The notes under the pieces were generated by a model that did no database searches, was not told the origin of the DNA, and saw only the letters and a program-made list of their open reading frames with translations. 39,981 nucleotides of DNA from JAEUMD01 sp044222395 (GTDB lineage: Bacteria; Pseudomonadota; Alphaproteobacteria; Rhizobiales; Hyphomicrobiaceae). Positions within the stretch are counted from its first letter, which is position 1. Each line of letters opens with the position of its first letter. The position numbers and the translations under genes are program-made. Below, piece after piece: positions 17,236 to 25,746 of the stretch. The stretch covers positions 1 to 39,981 of the forward strand of contig JBGANK010000028.1 in NCBI GenBank assembly GCA_044222395.1, in the 5' to 3' direction.

Positions 17236-18093
17236 ATGCAACGACACACACGACAAACTTGTTCTCCAGCACGTGCACGGGTCTGGCCCGATCCGCCGGC
17301 CCCGGCGCGCCGTGCCGTTGCTGCGGCTTTGTCACTGGTGCTGGCCGTCGGACTTGCTGCCAGCGTCGCCGCGCAGGAGGCGGCGCAGACGACCGAACCG
17401 GCAAACGTGGTCGGTCCGGATGGACAGCCGGTGCCGGTGTCTGCCGTGATCGAGCTGTTCACAAGCCAGGGCTGCTCGTCTTGCCCGCCAGCTGATGCGC
17501 TGCTGGAGTCCTATGCGAAGCGGCGAGACGTTCTGGCGCTGTCGTTGCCGGTTGACTACTGGGATTACCTGGGCTGGAAGGACACGCTTGCATCGAACAA
17601 GAACTCCGATCGCCAGCGCGCTTATGCCAAATCGCGGGGCGATGGTGCGATCTACACGCCGCAAGTGGTGGTGAACGGGATCGGACACGCGGTGGGATCG
17701 GACAACGCGGCGATCGAGCGGCAGATTGCCAAGACGGCCATGACGTTTGCCGGCAAGCGTGTGCCGATGCGGTTCTGGCGCGCGACGAGTATGCTGATTC
17801 TGGAGATGGCTTCGGCTCCGGACGCGTCCTCGATCGGAGAGGCGACGATCTGGCTCGCACCGATCGAAGATGTCGTCGAAGTCAAGGTCCAGCGCGGCGA
17901 GAACCACGGCAAGACGCTCAAGTACTACAACGTCGTGCACGAACTGACGCCGATCGGCATGTGGACCGGCAAGCCGATGCGGATTCAGATCGCCGCGCAA
18001 CCTTTCCTTAAAGCCGGCAACATGCACTTCGCGGTGCTGCTGCAGGAAGGGGCGACAGGATCGATCATCGGTGCGGCGTGGCTCGGCTGGTGA
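17236..18093 (+). CDS. Secreted DUF1223 protein (thioredoxin-like fold)
   Basis: A DUF1223 family protein of 285 residues from this start. After a basic leader there is a hydrophobic segment (AVAAALSLVLAVGLAASVAAQ), probably a signal peptide or anchor cleaved after AQ. The mature part has the family motif ELFTSQGCSSCPPADALL, a CxxC pair placed as in thioredoxin folds, then LPVDYWDYLGWKD and IYTPQVVVNG. The function of DUF1223 is not known; the CxxC suggests periplasmic thiol chemistry, which is inference. The start is uncertain: ATGs at 17194 and 17236 and a longer in-frame start at 17110 are possible, none with a clear ribosome site. It is convergent with the M3 peptidase gene. Confidence 0.85.
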   Translation: MQRHTRQTCSPARARVWPDPPAPARRAVAAALSLVLAVGLAASVAAQEAAQTTEPANVVGPDGQPVPVSAVIELFTSQGCSSCPPADALLESYAKRRDVLALSLPVDYWDYLGWKDTLASNKNSDRQRAYAKSRGDGAIYTPQVVVNGIGHAVGSDNAAIERQIAKTAMTFAGKRVPMRFWRATSMLILEMASAPDASSIGEATIWLAPIEDVVEVKVQRGENHGKTLKYYNVVHELTPIGMWTGKPMRIQIAAQPFLKAGNMHFAVLLQEGATGSIIGAAWLGW

Positions 18094-18136
18094 TGCCGCG
18101 TCGGCGTTGTAGCGTCTCAGCCTCAAGCCACCGCCA

Positions 18137-20278
18137 TCAAGCAAAGCCGCGATTGCGCAAGAGCCCGTCAATCTTCGGCGGACGGCCGCGGAACTTGACA
18201 TAGGCCTGTTCAGGATCGCGCATATTGCCGGCCGAATAGATGTAGCGTTTCAGGCGATCCGCGGTCTTGCGGTCGAAAATGTCGCCGGCCTCCTCGAAGG
18301 CTGCGAAGGCATCGGCATCCATCACCTCCGACCACATGTAGCTGTAGTAGCCGGCGGCATATCCCGAAACGATATGCATGAAATGCGGCAGGCGGTGGCG
18401 CATGACGATCTCGGCCGGCATGCCGATGTCGCGCAGGACGTCGCGCTCGAAGCGATCGAGATCGGAAGGAGGAGCTGCAGCTGCATAAAGCTTCATGTCG
18501 ACGATGGCCGACGCGGTGAACTCGACCGTGGCGAAGCCCTGGTTGAAATTGCGCGCCGCCTTGAGTTTTTTCTGCAGCTTCTCCGACATCGGCTTGCCGG
18601 TCTTATGATGGACCGCAAAGCGGGACAGCACCTCGGGCTGCGATAGCCAATGCTCATAAAGCTGGGAGGGCAGCTCGACGAAATCGCGGCTCACCGACGT
18701 GCCCCACAGCGTCGGATAGGTGACGTCGGACAACAGGCCGTGCAGCCCGTGCCCGAATTCGTGGAACAGCGTACGGGCATCGTCGAAGGACAAGAGCGTC
18801 GGCGCGCCTTCGGCCCCTTTGGCGAAATTCATGACGTTGACGATGATCGGCGTGGAGCCCTTGCCGAGCTTGTGCTGACCGCGGAAGCTCGACATCCAGG
18901 CGCCCGAGCGCTTCGATGATCGTGCGAAGTAGTCGCCCAGGAACAGCCCGACGTGTTCGCCCTTGTGGTTCGTCACCTCCCAGGTGCGGACGTCGGCGTG
19001 GTAGCGCGGGAAATCCTCGAGCGGTGTGAAGGTAAGGCCGAACAACCGGGTGGCGCAATCGAAGGCGGCGGCGATGATCTGATCGAGCTGTAAGAAGGGA
19101 CGCAGTTCGGCCTCGTCGAGATCGAAGCGCTCCTTGCGCACCTTCTCTGCATAGTAGCGCCAATCGGCGGCGTTGATCTCGATATTGGCTCCCTCGGCCC
19201 GCGCGGCAGTCGCCAGCAGCTCACGCTCTTCGGTTGCCTTGCGGCGCGCGTGGTCCCAGACCTCACCGAGCAGCTGATCGACAGCGTTCGGCGTCTTGGC
19301 CATCGTGTCGGAGAGTGCAAAGGCGGCGAACGTGTCGTAGCCGAGCAGCTTTGCATATTCCTGCCGCAGCGCGGCGATCTCGGCCAGGATGGCGCGATTG
19401 TCGGTGTCGCCACCATTGGCGCCGCGGCGGATCCAGGCCTGGAACGCAACCTCGCGCAGATCCGGGCGGGCAGAGAATGTGAGGAAGCTTTCCACGCTCG
19501 AGCGAGCCAGCGTAATGACGTGCTTGCCCTTGTGGCCACGCTCTAGGGCGGCACGGGAGGCACTGGCGCGGATGCCGTCGGGAAGGCCGGCCAGATCGCG
19601 CTCACCGTCGAGCACGAGCTGCCAAGTCTGCTCGTCCTTCAGGACGTTCTGCATGAATTGGGTGACAAGCGCGGCGAGCCTTTCCTTGATCGCTGCGACA
19701 CGCTTGCGTGCTGCCGGCTTCAACATGGCGCCGGCACGGACGAAGGCGAGGTGGGTGCGCTCCATGAGCCGCAGTGCCTCAGGTTCCAGCTTCAGGCTGG
19801 AGCAACGCCTGTGGAGTTCATCGACTCGCTTGAACAATTGCGCGTTCAGATGGATCGCACTGTCATGAGCGGCGAAGCGCGGAGCCATCTGGCGAGCGAT
19901 GGCGGCCAGCTCGTCGGTGGAGTCGGTTCCCTCCAGATTGAAAAAGACGCGGCTGACGCGATCAAGAAGCTCGCCGGATTTTTCCAATGCGACGATCGTG
20001 TTGGCGAAGGTTGCGCGGGCCGGATTGGCGGCTATGGCGCGGATCTCGGCGCGGTGGGCGGCGAACGCCTGGTCGAGAGCCGGTACGAAGTGAGACGCCT
20101 CAATCCGGTCGAAGGGCGGCAACGCGAAGGGTGGGGACCAGCGTCCTAGCAAGGGATTGGCGACTGTCTTGGAGCGAGCTGTGTTCTTCGCAGCCGGACT
20201 GCGGCGGACCACTCCGGACGCACCTGCCTTCTTCTTTGACGTCTTCTTCTTCGGCGACGATGACGCCTTGCTGCTCAT
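18137..20278 (-). CDS. M3 family metallopeptidase (oligopeptidase A / peptidyl-dipeptidase Dcp type)
   Basis: A 713-residue zinc peptidase that cleaves short peptides in the cytoplasm. The zinc motif HEFGHGLHGLLS (first His about residue 506) and the downstream Glu in SRDFVELPSQLYEHW are the M3 signature; the substrate-binding block SGYAAGYYSYMWSEV is near residue 645. The first ~45 residues are rich in Lys, Ser and Ala (KKKTSKKKAGA) and are unlike the usual family N-terminus. I prefer the ATG at 20278, which has GAGGAG eleven bases upstream; another ATG is six codons earlier at 20296. Dcp and OpdA cannot be separated by motif alone. It ends 43 bases from the convergent DUF1223 gene. Confidence 0.93.
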   Translation of the reverse strand: MSSKASSSPKKKTSKKKAGASGVVRRSPAAKNTARSKTVANPLLGRWSPPFALPPFDRIEASHFVPALDQAFAAHRAEIRAIAANPARATFANTIVALEKSGELLDRVSRVFFNLEGTDSTDELAAIARQMAPRFAAHDSAIHLNAQLFKRVDELHRRCSSLKLEPEALRLMERTHLAFVRAGAMLKPAARKRVAAIKERLAALVTQFMQNVLKDEQTWQLVLDGERDLAGLPDGIRASASRAALERGHKGKHVITLARSSVESFLTFSARPDLREVAFQAWIRRGANGGDTDNRAILAEIAALRQEYAKLLGYDTFAAFALSDTMAKTPNAVDQLLGEVWDHARRKATEERELLATAARAEGANIEINAADWRYYAEKVRKERFDLDEAELRPFLQLDQIIAAAFDCATRLFGLTFTPLEDFPRYHADVRTWEVTNHKGEHVGLFLGDYFARSSKRSGAWMSSFRGQHKLGKGSTPIIVNVMNFAKGAEGAPTLLSFDDARTLFHEFGHGLHGLLSDVTYPTLWGTSVSRDFVELPSQLYEHWLSQPEVLSRFAVHHKTGKPMSEKLQKKLKAARNFNQGFATVEFTASAIVDMKLYAAAAPPSDLDRFERDVLRDIGMPAEIVMRHRLPHFMHIVSGYAAGYYSYMWSEVMDADAFAAFEEAGDIFDRKTADRLKRYIYSAGNMRDPEQAYVKFRGRPPKIDGLLRNRGFA

Positions 20279-20438
20279 CGATCGGATGCTCCTCATGCGA
20301 GATTTGCCGTCGCGCGGCCATCACGCCCTGCTGATACCGCAAGACGCCGAGTATTGCCGGACCGGCGCCTGGCGCAAGCCAATGACCGTGTGAAACAGCA
20401 GACGGATCGGAAAAAATTGTTGGACTGAGCAAAAACAA

Positions 20439-20468
20439 CGAGGGTCGGTTGGGGGGAACCGACCCTCG
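20439..20468 (-). terminator. Strong intrinsic terminator without an assigned gene
   Basis: A perfect 12-base-pair stem (CGAGGGTCGGTT at 20439-20450, AACCGACCCTCG at 20457-20468) with a six-base homopolymer loop. On the minus strand it is followed directly by TTGTTTTTG, a proper U tract. It therefore ends a minus-strand transcript arriving from about 20500-20800. The M3 peptidase starts about 160 bases further on, so this stem could instead act as a leader attenuator for that gene. Confidence 0.8.
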
Positions 20469-20604
20469 CGGGTACTTTGGAAGCACCTTGCCTCAAGGAG
20501 AGGATTGCAGGGTGCGGCGCGCCTCGGAAACTGACCCCGGGGGGTTTGGGGGCTGATCGTCCAGAGCCACTTGGTTCGCCGCGGTTGCAACCTCCATAAC
20601 ATGC
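20469..20604 (-). ncRNA. Candidate small RNA or tiny-ORF transcript upstream of the orphan terminator
   Basis: On the minus strand two further hairpins precede the terminator: CCTTG/CAAGG at 20486-20498, and an overlapping GGTGCTT/AAGTACC at 20471-20487 with one G-U pair. Upstream there is an open frame of 34 codons (ATG at 20594-20596, TGA at 20493-20495), extendable to 67 codons from an ATG near 20696. The stacked hairpins plus terminator suggest a small RNA or the 3' end of a small mRNA. The 5' end is not determined and no clear promoter was found. Confidence 0.35.
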
Positions 20605-21050
20605 CAATCGTTTTTGTTTTTACATCGACCTGATGTTGTCATTGTCCCGAAGATGTTGCGGCGAAATCGTGTTGTGCTTTGTTTGAAGCTCTTCGCCATT
20701 GAAAACAAACACGAAAGGGTGAGTCCTGAAAGTGTGTACCTGGGCCACACTGCGTTCCGGCGCGATAATCCGTCGACTGTTATCGAGGAAATCTGAAACA
20801 ACTTCAGCGATTAATCTGCTTGTTTTCGGGGCGCGACATGGGGGCTGCTGGGCGCCTTTTCGATCGGCATTTCGGGACTGAGGCAGCGGCTCGGAAGCTG
20901 CCAATTGAAGGTGAAAATATCAGAGTGCCTAGCAAATGATGCTGGCGCGATTGGCGGCTTGCTGCGATCGGACCCGCTTTGGCGATCAGAAACCCTTGAA
21001 TCGTAGCCATTTTCGAGTGATCATCTCGCATCCGCGTGAGGGAGGCGCCG

Positions 21051-21479
21051 TTGAGCGAATCCGAGCCGATAATCGATATCCGCCCCGTACTGGCGGGGCG
21101 GACTGCACGGACTGCCAACCCTGGAACGACGGGCTCAAGTGCAAACCACTTGGCAGGCGTCAATGCCCGCGATAGCAACGCGGTCGCCGCCTTCAGCCGC
21201 TTCGAGCTCAACGAAATTCTGCGCGTTTACGGACGGTTTGTCGCGAGCGGCGAGTGGCGCGACTATGCCATTGAAATGGGGCGGGAGACCGCGGTGTTCT
21301 CGATCTTCCGGCGGGCCAGCGAGTGCCCGCTCTACCGAATCGAGAAGACGCCACGGCTGGCGCGCCGGCAGGGCATGTATGCGGTGGTCGCCGCGAGCGG
21401 ATTGATCCTCAAGCGCGGACACGAGTTGCGGCGCGTTCTGGCAGTGCTCGACAAGACGCTGAAGCTGGTCGGCCGCTGA
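21051..21479 (+). CDS. DUF2794 protein
   Basis: A 142-residue soluble protein. The C-terminal 95 residues match the DUF2794 pattern known from Hyphomicrobiales and relatives: FELNEILRVYGRFVASGEWR, IFRRASECPLYRIEKTP and RRQGMYAVVAASGLILKRG. The first ~45 residues are variable. Function is unknown. The start is TTG at 21051, five bases after a perfect GGAGG (21041-21045); a GTG five codons earlier (21036) overlaps that site and is less likely. It is flanked by the long intergenic region and a convergent acetyltransferase gene 45 bases away. Confidence 0.88.
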   Translation: MSESEPIIDIRPVLAGRTARTANPGTTGSSANHLAGVNARDSNAVAAFSRFELNEILRVYGRFVASGEWRDYAIEMGRETAVFSIFRRASECPLYRIEKTPRLARRQGMYAVVAASGLILKRGHELRRVLAVLDKTLKLVGR

Positions 21480-21524
21480 GCGTTGCCGGCTCGTTCGACG
21501 CGCACATCGACTGCGATCCGCAAG

Positions 21525-22064
21525 TCAGATTTGCTGCGGTGGTGACGCGGCGCCTGCGCCCAAGGCGCGCTGCATGTAGATGACATCGTGCCAGCGGCCG
21601 TGCTTGTAGCCGACCGACTTCAGCAGCCCGACCTCCGCGAAGTCCATCGCACGATGCAGTTCAACCGAGCCCTGCACCTGGCCGGCTGCGATCAGCGCCA
21701 CCATCTGCCGGAACCCAGCTTGCTCGGCTGCCGAGACGAGCGCGCCGAGGAGGGTCCGGCCGACACCCTGACGCTGCGCTGCCGGTGAGACGTAGATCGA
21801 ATTCTCGACCGTCCAGCGATAGGCCGCGCGTTGACTGAAGGTTTGTGCGTAGGCGTAGGCCACGACCTTGCCGGCGTGCTCTGCCACCAGATAGGGCGCC
21901 GATGCGGTGGTACACTTGCGCCAGCGCTGGCGCATCTCGTCGGCGTCGGGCGGATTGGTCTCGAACGTGATCGCCGTATCGGTCACGAACGGGCGGTAGA
22001 TCGCAGCAATGGCTTTGAAATCGACCTCACGAGCCGGCCTTATGACGGCTGGTTCAGGTGCCAT
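21525..22064 (-). CDS. GNAT N-acetyltransferase of the phosphinothricin/methionine-derivative type
   Basis: A 179-residue GNAT-fold enzyme using acetyl-CoA. It opens IRPAREVDFKAIAAIYRPFV and has the PAT-type segment TAITFETNPP. The acetyl-CoA pyrophosphate-binding turn is QRQGVGRTLLGALV, then LHRAMDFAEVGLLKSVGYKHGRW; a GYKHGRWxDV ending is the usual signature of phosphinothricin-acetyltransferase-like (MnaT/YncA) proteins. These acylate L-methionine sulfone/sulfoximine and similar amino-acid analogues. One deviation is LHRAMDF, where homologues often have LHxxxGF. Substrate is inferred. Confidence 0.88.
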   Translation of the reverse strand: MAPEPAVIRPAREVDFKAIAAIYRPFVTDTAITFETNPPDADEMRQRWRKCTTASAPYLVAEHAGKVVAYAYAQTFSQRAAYRWTVENSIYVSPAAQRQGVGRTLLGALVSAAEQAGFRQMVALIAAGQVQGSVELHRAMDFAEVGLLKSVGYKHGRWHDVIYMQRALGAGAASPPQQI

Positions 22065-22139
22065 GAGAGCTGACCTTCGTGGGTTGGGCTGCTGATTGCG
22101 GCGATGTCCTGATCGCGCTCACTTCAGAACGCAAAAGGA

Positions 22140-22164
22140 AAGGGCCCCGCTGTGCAGGGCCCTT
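22140..22164 (-). terminator. Intrinsic terminator of the Bax-inhibitor-1 gene
   Basis: An 8-base-pair stem (AAGGGCCC at 22140-22147, GGGCCCTT at 22157-22164) with a nine-base loop, 26 bases past the stop of the minus-strand gene. It is followed on that strand by TCCTTTTGCG, a modest T run. Confidence 0.75.
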
Positions 22165-22190
22165 CGCGTATACATATCCTGGTTCCGTGC

Positions 22191-22943
22191 TCACTCGTTC
22201 TGGCTGCCGAACAGCGACAGCATGAACTGGAACATGTTGACGAAGTCCAGGTAAAGGCTCAGCGCGCCGAAGATCGAAGCCTGTTTCACCGCATCGTGGT
22301 CGTGGGCGACGATCGCATACTCGTCCTTCAGGCGCTGCGTGTCATAAGCCGTCAGGGCGGCGAAGACCAACAGGCCGATCACCGAGATGGCGAAGTGGAG
22401 CGCGCCCGAGTGCAGGAACAAGTTGACGATGCCGGCGATGACGATGCCAACGACGCCCATGATGAGGAACGAACCCCAGCCCGAAAGATCCTTCTTGGTC
22501 GTGTAGCCATAGAGGCTCAGCGCACCGAAGGCGGCGGCCGTGATGAAGAACATCTGGTAGATCGAGCCGAGCTTAAAGACGACGAAGATCCAGGACATCG
22601 ACACGCCCATGACGGCGGCGAACGCCCAGAACATCAACTGTGCCGTCGCCGTGCTGGTGCGCGCGAAGGACATCACCAGGATGAAGGCCAACGGGGCCAG
22701 CATCACCACCCACCGCAGCGGCGAGAGGTAAAGCGTGCGGCCCAACTCGGTCAGCACGATCTTACCCGTGGTCGGGTCCTGGACCGCAGCCATGGTGAAC
22801 ATCAGATAGGCGACGATGCCCGTCAGCGCGACGCCACCCGCCATGTAGTTGTATACGCCCAGCATGAACGAGCGCAGGCCCTCGTCGACCCGCCCAAGCT
22901 CACGCGCCGTCGAGCCAGCGTATCGTCTATCCATTTGAGCCAT
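22191..22943 (-). CDS. Bax inhibitor-1 / YccA family membrane protein
   Basis: A 250-residue protein with seven hydrophobic helices after a soluble N-terminus. Family features are FMLGVYNYMAGGVALTGIVA in helix 1 and the C-terminal pair of acidic residues near the di-aspartyl pH sensor: LTAYDTQRLKD and LYLDFVNMFQFMLSLFG. Bacterial members form pH-gated Ca2+ leak channels or interact with FtsH, but the role here is not shown. An AGGGA ribosome site lies before the ATG at 22943. A terminator follows at 22140-22164, so it is probably monocistronic. Confidence 0.92.
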   Translation of the reverse strand: MAQMDRRYAGSTARELGRVDEGLRSFMLGVYNYMAGGVALTGIVAYLMFTMAAVQDPTTGKIVLTELGRTLYLSPLRWVVMLAPLAFILVMSFARTSTATAQLMFWAFAAVMGVSMSWIFVVFKLGSIYQMFFITAAAFGALSLYGYTTKKDLSGWGSFLIMGVVGIVIAGIVNLFLHSGALHFAISVIGLLVFAALTAYDTQRLKDEYAIVAHDHDAVKQASIFGALSLYLDFVNMFQFMLSLFGSQNE

Positions 22944-23139
22944 AGTGGTTTTTCCCTTTCAAACCGGTTTCGAATTCCGGAATTGCAAAGCGAATATGAC
23001 CCCGCAAGGCGACTGATTCAAGACGAGGCAAGATCAAATCCCGACTTTGGGCGCGGTTTCGACGCTTTTTGCCCGTCGCACCTGGGTGGGTGTTCCTTTT
23101 GCGTTCCTGGAGGCGTCTCGTCGGACGCCTCTTCGCCCG
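22944..23139. other. Intergenic region with hairpin after the ABC permease gene
   Basis: A 196-base gap. A perfect 8-base-pair hairpin at 23110-23131 (GAGGCGTC, TCGTCG, GACGCCTC) lies nine bases past the permease stop on the minus strand. It could end that transcript although no T run follows. The rest probably includes the promoter of the Bax-inhibitor-1 gene. Confidence 0.45.
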
Positions 23140-25746
23140 CTATTCCGACCGAAGATAGGGGACCGGACGAGCGTTCAGCACTTGCCAGGTGCCGAGCCCG
23201 CCGAGCAGCACGACCAACCCGCTTGACAGTCCCAAGGCCAGGGCGACGGCGGTGAAGGAAAACACGAATGGCACGTCCATCACGCCCTCCAGCGCCACCC
23301 AGGCGGCGAGCGCGCCAAAGACCACGGCGAAGCCCGCAGTAGCAGCAGCAATCAGCAGGTATTCGAGAACGTGGGCGATGAGGATTCGACGACGGATGGC
23401 ACCGAGCGCCTTCAGGATCACGGCTTCTAGAATGCGGCGGCGCTGTGCGGTCGCCAGCGCGCCGGCCAGGACCAGTGCTCCGGCGACCAGTGTAATCCCT
23501 CCGGCGACGCGCACGGCTGCCATGATCTTGGCGAAGACGACGGCGAACGAATTGATGGCGTCCTTCACCCGGATCACGGTGATGGCCGGAAACTCACGGC
23601 CCAGCACGCGCGCTATGTCCGCTTCCTCGGCCAGGGTCGCGGTCTTGGGCAGCGTCACCGTGGCCAACAGATTGTGCGGCGCGCCGGCCAGCGTGTTGGG
23701 CGAGAATACCAGCACGAAGTTCATGGCAAGGCTTTCCCAGTTGACCTCGCGCAGGTTGGAGATCCTTGCCGATACGTTGCGGCCCAGCACATTGACGGTG
23801 ATCATGTCACCGATGCCGACGCCGAGCTGGCGGGCCAGATCAACCTCGAAGGACACCAGCGGCTCGCCGGCGTAGTCCTTGCCCCACCAAACGCCAGAGA
23901 CGACCTTGGAGCCGTCCGGCACCTCGTCGGCATAGGTCAGGCCGCGGTCGCCGCGCAGCACCCATTCGGCCTCGGGCGGGGCTTTTATGGTTTCGATGGG
24001 GCGGCCAGCCAGCGATACCAAACGGCCGCGAAGCATCGGCGCGCGAACGAGCCCGGCCGACGGTGCCTTCTGCTTGACCAGCGCAGTCACCTGTTCGAAC
24101 TGATCCTTGGGGATGTCGAGCAGGAAATAGTTCGGCGAGTTTGCCGGCAGCCGGCCAGAGATCTCGTGCACAAGGGAGGCGTCGGCCAGCGCCACCGCGA
24201 CCAGCAGCGACAGCCCGGAGCCGAGCGAGACGACCACCGATCGCGTCAGGCCGCCGGGCGCGCCGAGATTGGCGAGGGCGATGGCGAGCTCCGGGATCGC
24301 CGGGCGCGGCAGCCTTCGCGCGGCCCACGTCACCGCGGTTCCCAACGCCCAGAACAGGACAAACACGGCAGCCAGACCGGCGACGAAGTAGATGGCGATG
24401 CGCTTGGAATCGGAAGCGAAGATGACGAACAGGGTGAGCACGGCGGCGATGCCGGTGATCAGCGCCACGACCGAAGCACGCGGCCAACCGCGCCGCTCTG
24501 CAATCGCGTCACGAAACAGCACGGCGGGCGGCACCAGCTCGGCCTGGCCCAGCGGCCAGAGCGTGAAAAGGAGGGCGACGAGGAACCCATAGATCGCCGC
24601 CATGCCGACGCTGGCTGGGCTCAGCGTCAAGCGCGTCTCGAACGGCAGCACGTCAGCGTAGAGTGCGTGAAGAGTTACCGGCACGACGAGGCCGAGCGCG
24701 ACTCCAATGGCGATGCCGATCACAGCAACGACGGCAATCTGGACAAGGAACACCTGAAAGATCATCCGCTGCGATGCGCCGAGGCTTTTCATCGTGGCGA
24801 TCACCTTGCGACGGCGATCAACGAACGCCTGCACGGCGTTGGCGACACCGACACCGCCGACCAGCAGTGCCGTCAATCCAATCAGGGTGAGGAACTGCTG
24901 CAAGCGCTCCAACGTGCGGCGGATACGCGGGCGCGGATCGCGCCGGTCGTGAATCGAAAAGCCCGCCTCCGGCAGATCGCGCTTGGCTTCTTCGGAAATC
25001 GTGTCGAGGGCTTTACCGGCAGCGCCCGAAGAAAGCTTCAGTGCATAGCGCCAATTGACCAGAGCTCCCGGCTTGACGAGCCCGGTCGACTCCAGAGCCT
25101 GCATCGACAGGAATATTCGCGGTCCGAAGGTGAGCCGGTCGGACAAGCTGTCAGGCTCCGACACGATTGTCGATGTCGCGCGCAGCTCGATATCGCCCAG
25201 CTTGAAACGATCGCCGATCTTCAAGCCGAGACGTTCCAGAATGATGGCGTCGAGGGCAGCTCCGGACACGCCATCACCGTCGACCGCCAGAGCCTGCGGC
25301 AACTGCAGATCATCCTTCAGTCGAACGCTGCCGACGAGCGGGTAGGTCTGGTCGACGCCTTTGAGCTCAACGAGCGCCTGCTCGTTGGCATCAAGGGTGC
25401 GCGCCATGGTGCGCACCGTCGCGGTCTCGCTGACGCGGCCGCGGGCGGCGAACCAGGATCGTTCCTCGTCGGTAGCGCGCATGTGCGTGCGCGCTGCGGT
25501 GACGTCTCCGCCGAGGATCATCTCGCCCTGGCGCGCCAGACCGGCCGTCAGCGCATCGGACAATGCGCCGACCGCGGTGATCACCATGACACCGAGCGCA
25601 AGGCAGGCAATGAACACGTAGAATCCGGACAGCCCACCGCGCATCTCGCGCAGCGCCATGCTCACGATACGAGAGAGGCCAGGGCCTGCGCGGCTTGTGC
25701 CGACGATGCCTGTATTGGCGGGTTGAATTGGAACCAGCTCCGTCAT
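23140..25746 (-). CDS. ABC transporter permease with two FtsX domains (YbbP type)
   Basis: An 868-residue membrane protein. It has an N-terminal helix (GFYVFIACLALGVMVITAVG), a large periplasmic domain, and two FtsX/MacB-like permease blocks in the middle and at the C-terminus, about ten helices in all. The recurring FtsX cue GVGVANAVQAFVDRRRKVIA is followed by a TMKSLGAS segment, and the C-terminal block has RRRILEAVILKALGA. The ATG at 25746 overlaps the ATPase stop (ATGA). The layout (YbbA ATPase, YbbP permease, divergent tesA-type gene) matches the E. coli locus; the exported substrate is not established. Confidence 0.93.
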   Translation of the reverse strand: MTELVPIQPANTGIVGTSRAGPGLSRIVSMALREMRGGLSGFYVFIACLALGVMVITAVGALSDALTAGLARQGEMILGGDVTAARTHMRATDEERSWFAARGRVSETATVRTMARTLDANEQALVELKGVDQTYPLVGSVRLKDDLQLPQALAVDGDGVSGAALDAIILERLGLKIGDRFKLGDIELRATSTIVSEPDSLSDRLTFGPRIFLSMQALESTGLVKPGALVNWRYALKLSSGAAGKALDTISEEAKRDLPEAGFSIHDRRDPRPRIRRTLERLQQFLTLIGLTALLVGGVGVANAVQAFVDRRRKVIATMKSLGASQRMIFQVFLVQIAVVAVIGIAIGVALGLVVPVTLHALYADVLPFETRLTLSPASVGMAAIYGFLVALLFTLWPLGQAELVPPAVLFRDAIAERRGWPRASVVALITGIAAVLTLFVIFASDSKRIAIYFVAGLAAVFVLFWALGTAVTWAARRLPRPAIPELAIALANLGAPGGLTRSVVVSLGSGLSLLVAVALADASLVHEISGRLPANSPNYFLLDIPKDQFEQVTALVKQKAPSAGLVRAPMLRGRLVSLAGRPIETIKAPPEAEWVLRGDRGLTYADEVPDGSKVVSGVWWGKDYAGEPLVSFEVDLARQLGVGIGDMITVNVLGRNVSARISNLREVNWESLAMNFVLVFSPNTLAGAPHNLLATVTLPKTATLAEEADIARVLGREFPAITVIRVKDAINSFAVVFAKIMAAVRVAGGITLVAGALVLAGALATAQRRRILEAVILKALGAIRRRILIAHVLEYLLIAAATAGFAVVFGALAAWVALEGVMDVPFVFSFTAVALALGLSSGLVVLLGGLGTWQVLNARPVPYLRSE

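Larger units (their letters stand above)
20279..21050. other. Long intergenic region with AT-rich core and orphan terminator
   Basis: The largest gap in the window (about 770 bases), between the start of the M3 peptidase (minus) and the DUF2794 gene (plus). Roughly 20600-20830 is much richer in A and T than the flanks. A strong minus-strand terminator sits at 20439-20468 with two smaller hairpins just before it. Several short minus-strand frames cross the region (for example 20493-20696 and 20620-20904). None matches a family I know, and none has a convincing ribosome site. Confidence 0.6.

Noticed and set aside
20590..20620. Possible sigma-54 site (TGGCATG ... TTGCA) on the minus strand
   Set aside because: The distance between the two boxes is five bases longer than a sigma-54 promoter allows.
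20620..20904. A 94-codon minus-strand frame in the long intergenic region
   Set aside because: No ribosome site, no recognised sequence, and it ends about 150 bases before the terminator. It was kept only as background to the small-transcript finding.
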